Positions 62,121 to 64,000 of a DNA stretch of 64,000 bases are shown here, in pieces (position 1 is the first letter of the stretch; each line of letters starts with the position of its first letter). The notes under the pieces were generated by a model. That model had not been told where the DNA came from, did not search any database, and saw only the letters and a list, made by a program, of their open reading frames with translations. The translations under genes were made by a program, and so were the position numbers. Source of the DNA: Coxiellaceae bacterium (GTDB lineage: Bacteria; Pseudomonadota; Gammaproteobacteria; Coxiellales; Coxiellaceae); the NCBI GenBank assembly GCA_029212885.1, contig JARGPC010000001.1:698068-762067 (forward strand), written 5' to 3'.

Positions 62121-63125
62121 ATGAGAAAAAAATTCAAAATTTATGGTATGGGTAATGCATTGGTTGATCGTGAGTATGCGATTGATGATGCCAAATTGGC
62201 TGAGTTAAATATTGATAAAGGATTGATGACGCTTATCGAAGCGGACCGCCTTGATGAGCTGTTAACTCAACTGGGTCAAGAGCGCGCCAAAGCGGGTGGT
62301 GGCTCTGCAGCTAATACCATGATGGCAGCTCAGTTATTAGGCGCCGATAGCTTTTATTCTTGCAAAGTGGCTAACGATGCGCAGGGTGATTTTTTCTATA
62401 ACGAATTGACGGCCAAAGGCATAGTGACTAACTTATCGGCTAATGAACGCCCGAGTGGAAATACCGGCACATGCATTGTTAAAATCACTCCGGATGCCGA
62501 GCGCACGATGTGCACTTATCTTGGCATTACAGCGACCTACTCAGAGGCGGAGTTAGACAGTACAGCTTTAGTTGATTCTGAATACCTCTATATAGAAGGT
62601 TATTTAGTAGCGGCAGAAAATGCTTGTAAAGCAGCGATTAAAGCCAAGCAACTGGCTGATAAAGCCGGGGTGAAAACCTCTATTACTTTGTCTGATCCTA
62701 ATATGGTGCAATTTTTCAAACAAAACTTATGCGATATCATTGGTGACGGTGTAGATTTACTGTTTTGTAATGAGCAAGAAGCATTGATGTTTTGTGAGAC
62801 TGATGACGTGGTTGTGGCACAAGAAACCTTAAAAAGATATGCAAAAACTTCGGCTATTACATTGGGTAGCAAAGGTGCATTAGTGTTTGATGGTGAAAAC
62901 AGTTACCAAGTAGCTACAGCTAAATTTAATGTCATTGATACCGTTGGTGCGGGTGATACTTTTGCGGGTGGTTTTTTATATGCTTTAACCCATGGGTTAG
63001 ACTTTAAACAAGCGGCTAAGATTGCTAATCACGCAGCAGGATTAGTGGTCAGTAAGCTTGGGCCTCGTCTAAATGAAAATGAAGCACAACAAATCTTAAG
63101 TGCCACGGCTGCAGAGCAAGTGTGA
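62121..63125 (+). CDS. PfkB-family carbohydrate/nucleoside kinase (adenosine-kinase-like)
   Basis: A 334-residue ribokinase-fold kinase. The N-terminal strand is YGMGNALVDREYAI; AGGGSAANTMMAAQLLGA is the substrate-side PfkB signature; DTVGAGDTFAGGFLYAL is the C-terminal PfkB signature 2 with catalytic Asp. The 'GNALVD' start and overall form are like bacterial adenosine-kinase-type proteins, which could recycle the adenosine produced by AhcY. The ATG at 62121 has AAGGA at 7 nt; the frame extends to 62088 without support. Its last 44 bp lie in the first copy of an 82-bp direct repeat. Substrate not proved. Confidence 0.9.
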   Translation: MRKKFKIYGMGNALVDREYAIDDAKLAELNIDKGLMTLIEADRLDELLTQLGQERAKAGGGSAANTMMAAQLLGADSFYSCKVANDAQGDFFYNELTAKGIVTNLSANERPSGNTGTCIVKITPDAERTMCTYLGITATYSEAELDSTALVDSEYLYIEGYLVAAENACKAAIKAKQLADKAGVKTSITLSDPNMVQFFKQNLCDIIGDGVDLLFCNEQEALMFCETDDVVVAQETLKRYAKTSAITLGSKGALVFDGENSYQVATAKFNVIDTVGAGDTFAGGFLYALTHGLDFKQAAKIANHAAGLVVSKLGPRLNENEAQQILSATAAEQV

Positions 63126-63163
63126 TACAACTGAAGTTTAAGTGGTGGCTTTATCGCGAATCC
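63082..63163. repeat. 82-bp direct repeat, copy A
   Basis: Starts AAGCACAACAAATCTTAAG and ends TTTATCGCGAATCC. It contains the end of the PfkB gene and a dead copy of the end of the LOG gene. It matches 63471-63552 at about 79 of 82 positions. Confidence 0.92.
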
Positions 63164-63309
63164 TCAGATAAAACTGCTGGCATATCTCCACTCTTGTAAA
63201 TGCCTAAAAAGTATAAATGTAGCTGTTCATTTTCCTGGCAGGCTTGTAAGGTTGTTAGCATAATTAATCTTGTTGCTGTATCCTTAAATGGCATTATAAG
63301 GAGATTGGC

Positions 63310-63447
63310 ATGGGAAACAAAATAGCATGGGAAGCCCCGTATTTAATTTATATTAAGTCAGCTGCGCTAACTCACGGAAAGCTTCAGGATACTATGGAAA
63401 CTACGACTGTTCAGATGACTACGCCGATACCCCTCGGCCCTAGCTGA
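63310..63447 (+). CDS. Candidate lasso-peptide precursor (45 aa)
   Basis: A short gene with a strong Shine-Dalgarno (AAGGAG, 7 nt before the ATG) in an otherwise geneless insert. The peptide starts MGNKIAWEAPYLIYIKSAAL and then reads THGKLQDTME. It fits lasso precursors: a leader with an aromatic-x-x-Pro-x-Leu element (W7, P10, L12), Thr at -2 (T21), Gly at core position 1 (G23) and Glu at core position 8 (E30), allowing an 8-residue macrolactam. Microcin J25 likewise has KKSASQLTK before its core and Glu8. The core would be 23 residues, ending TTPIPLGPS. No lasso cyclase, protease or transporter gene is in the window. It could be a chance frame, but the combination is striking. Confidence 0.55.
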   Translation: MGNKIAWEAPYLIYIKSAALTHGKLQDTMETTTVQMTTPIPLGPS

Positions 63448-63470
63448 CGGATCGTATCGAGCTATTTATT

Positions 63471-63552
63471 AAGCACAACAAATCTTAAGTGCCACGGCTG
63501 CTGAGCAAGTGTGATACAGCTGAAGTTTAAGTCGTGGCTTTATCGCGAATCC
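63471..63552. repeat. 82-bp direct repeat, copy B
   Basis: The second copy. Its right part encodes the real C-terminus of the LOG-family protein (KWIRDKATT on the minus strand), and its left part is a dead copy of the PfkB gene end. Copies A and B bracket 307 bp (63164-63470) that include the small gene at 63310. Confidence 0.92.
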
Positions 63553-64000
63553 ACTTTTCATCCAGCGTGGGTGTAAAGCCTAGCAGTGATAGCACTAAGT
63601 TCTCTGGCGATGTATCTACCAAAATAGCATCTTTGTGTGCTTGTTTCATAAAGCCCTCGTTAATCGCATGGTCAATGAAGTTAAGTATCGGGTCATAGTA
63701 GCCATTAATATTTAAAATGGCGCAGGGTTTATTGTGATAACCCAATTGCAGCCAGGTAAAGATTTCAAAAAACTCATCAAGTGAACCTGCGCCACCAGGA
63801 AACAAAATAAAGCCATCAGAAATATCCGACATCTTCGCTTTTCGTTCATGCATGGTTTGCACAACAAATAATTCAGTCAGGCCTTGGTGAGATATTTCGA
63901 TATCAACCATCGACTCTGGGATAACGCCGGTTACTTCGCCGCCGTGTTGTAAAACGGCATCGGCAAGTATGCCCATTATGCCAACGGTGGCGCCACCATA
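63527..64000 (-). CDS. LOG-family (lysine-decarboxylase-like) protein, 5' end outside window
   Basis: A Rossmann-fold nucleoside 5'-monophosphate phosphoribohydrolase of the LOG/YgdH type. The signature is FILFPGGAGSLDEFFEIFTW, with GVIPESM and MHERKAKMSD, the conserved Arg/Lys region, before it. The frame is open to the window edge and the extra residues (YGGATVGIMG) match the family's glycine motif, so the ATG at 63976 is internal. LOG proteins release a base from AMP-like nucleotides. Its final codons lie inside direct-repeat copy B and converge on the PfkB gene. Confidence 0.9.
   Translation of the reverse strand, partial: YGGATVGIMGILADAVLQHGGEVTGVIPESMVDIEISHQGLTELFVVQTMHERKAKMSDISDGFILFPGGAGSLDEFFEIFTWLQLGYHNKPCAILNINGYYDPILNFIDHAINEGFMKQAHKDAILVDTSPENLVLSLLGFTPTLDEKWIRDKATT

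Noticed and set aside
1..64000. tRNA, rRNA, CRISPR arrays, complete insertion sequences, prophage or replication origin
   Set aside because: Looked for T-loop-like motifs, regular spaced repeats, transposase motifs and DnaA-box clusters; none found by eye. A tRNAscan or Infernal run would be decisive.

Overview
The window is chromosomal DNA of a gammaproteobacterium. Housekeeping proteins (UvrD, TrpS, MetK, AhcY, malic enzyme, Acs, NhaA) read as gammaproteobacterial. They are interleaved with long, poorly conserved, often coiled-coil or ankyrin-like proteins of the kind secreted by host-associated bacteria. A Legionellales-type intracellular bacterium (Legionella/Coxiella/Berkiella-like) is my best inference. 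No secretion system, rRNA, tRNA, CRISPR array or complete insertion sequence is visible.

Layout. 1-5.9 kb: end of an unknown gene, nhaA and ilvE, a HigBA-type toxin-antitoxin pair, uvrD. 5.9-10.4 kb: three unknown proteins, two sharing a domain and one with a U-box-like segment. 10.4-17.1 kb: SDR, trpS, an unknown protein, an alpha/beta hydrolase, malic enzyme and an FMN glutamate-synthase-like protein. 17.3-19.9 kb: a Fic protein followed by a paralogue whose Fic motif is destroyed. 19.9-22.8 kb: a lipoprotein, ahcY and metK. 22.9-32.2 kb: an eight-gene minus-strand run that looks like a polyprenyl-phosphate pentofuranose (arabinose-type) pathway with a GtrA protein and two membrane glycosyltransferase-like proteins. 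32.4-37.4 kb: another large membrane protein, gmhA, lemA and a DUF2207 protein. 37.4-42.5 kb: a perfect-armed long hairpin, a duplicated fragment of the DUF2207 gene, small unknown genes, and an EspL/ShET2-type cysteine protease whose N-terminus is disrupted by a frameshift. 42.5-46.5 kb: site-2 protease, cystathionine gamma-lyase and beta-synthase, PAP2 phosphatase. 46.7-54.4 kb: three related proteins, two with acidic SDSDTD tails, plus a possible OspF/SpvC-like protein, a broken ATPase and an aminotransferase. 54.4-64 kb: acs, an RND efflux pair, a PAS protein, a DM9-repeat secreted protein, a PfkB kinase and a LOG-family gene running off the end.

How the genes fit together. metK, ahcY, the cystathionine beta-synthase and the gamma-lyase would carry methionine through SAM, SAH, homocysteine and cystathionine to cysteine (reverse transsulfuration). 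The HAD-UbiA, DprE1-like, DprE2-like and GtrA genes would make and expose a lipid-linked pentofuranose for periplasmic transfer to a glycan or protein.

The most unusual item is a 45-codon gene at 63310-63447 with a strong ribosome binding site. It is built like a lasso-peptide precursor and lies in a roughly 307-bp insert bracketed by an 82-bp direct repeat, with no processing genes nearby. Other highlights are the frame-broken EspL-like protease, the degenerate Fic paralogue, and an acs start whose Shine-Dalgarno lies inside the upstream terminator hairpin and whose first codons come from a dispersed repeat.
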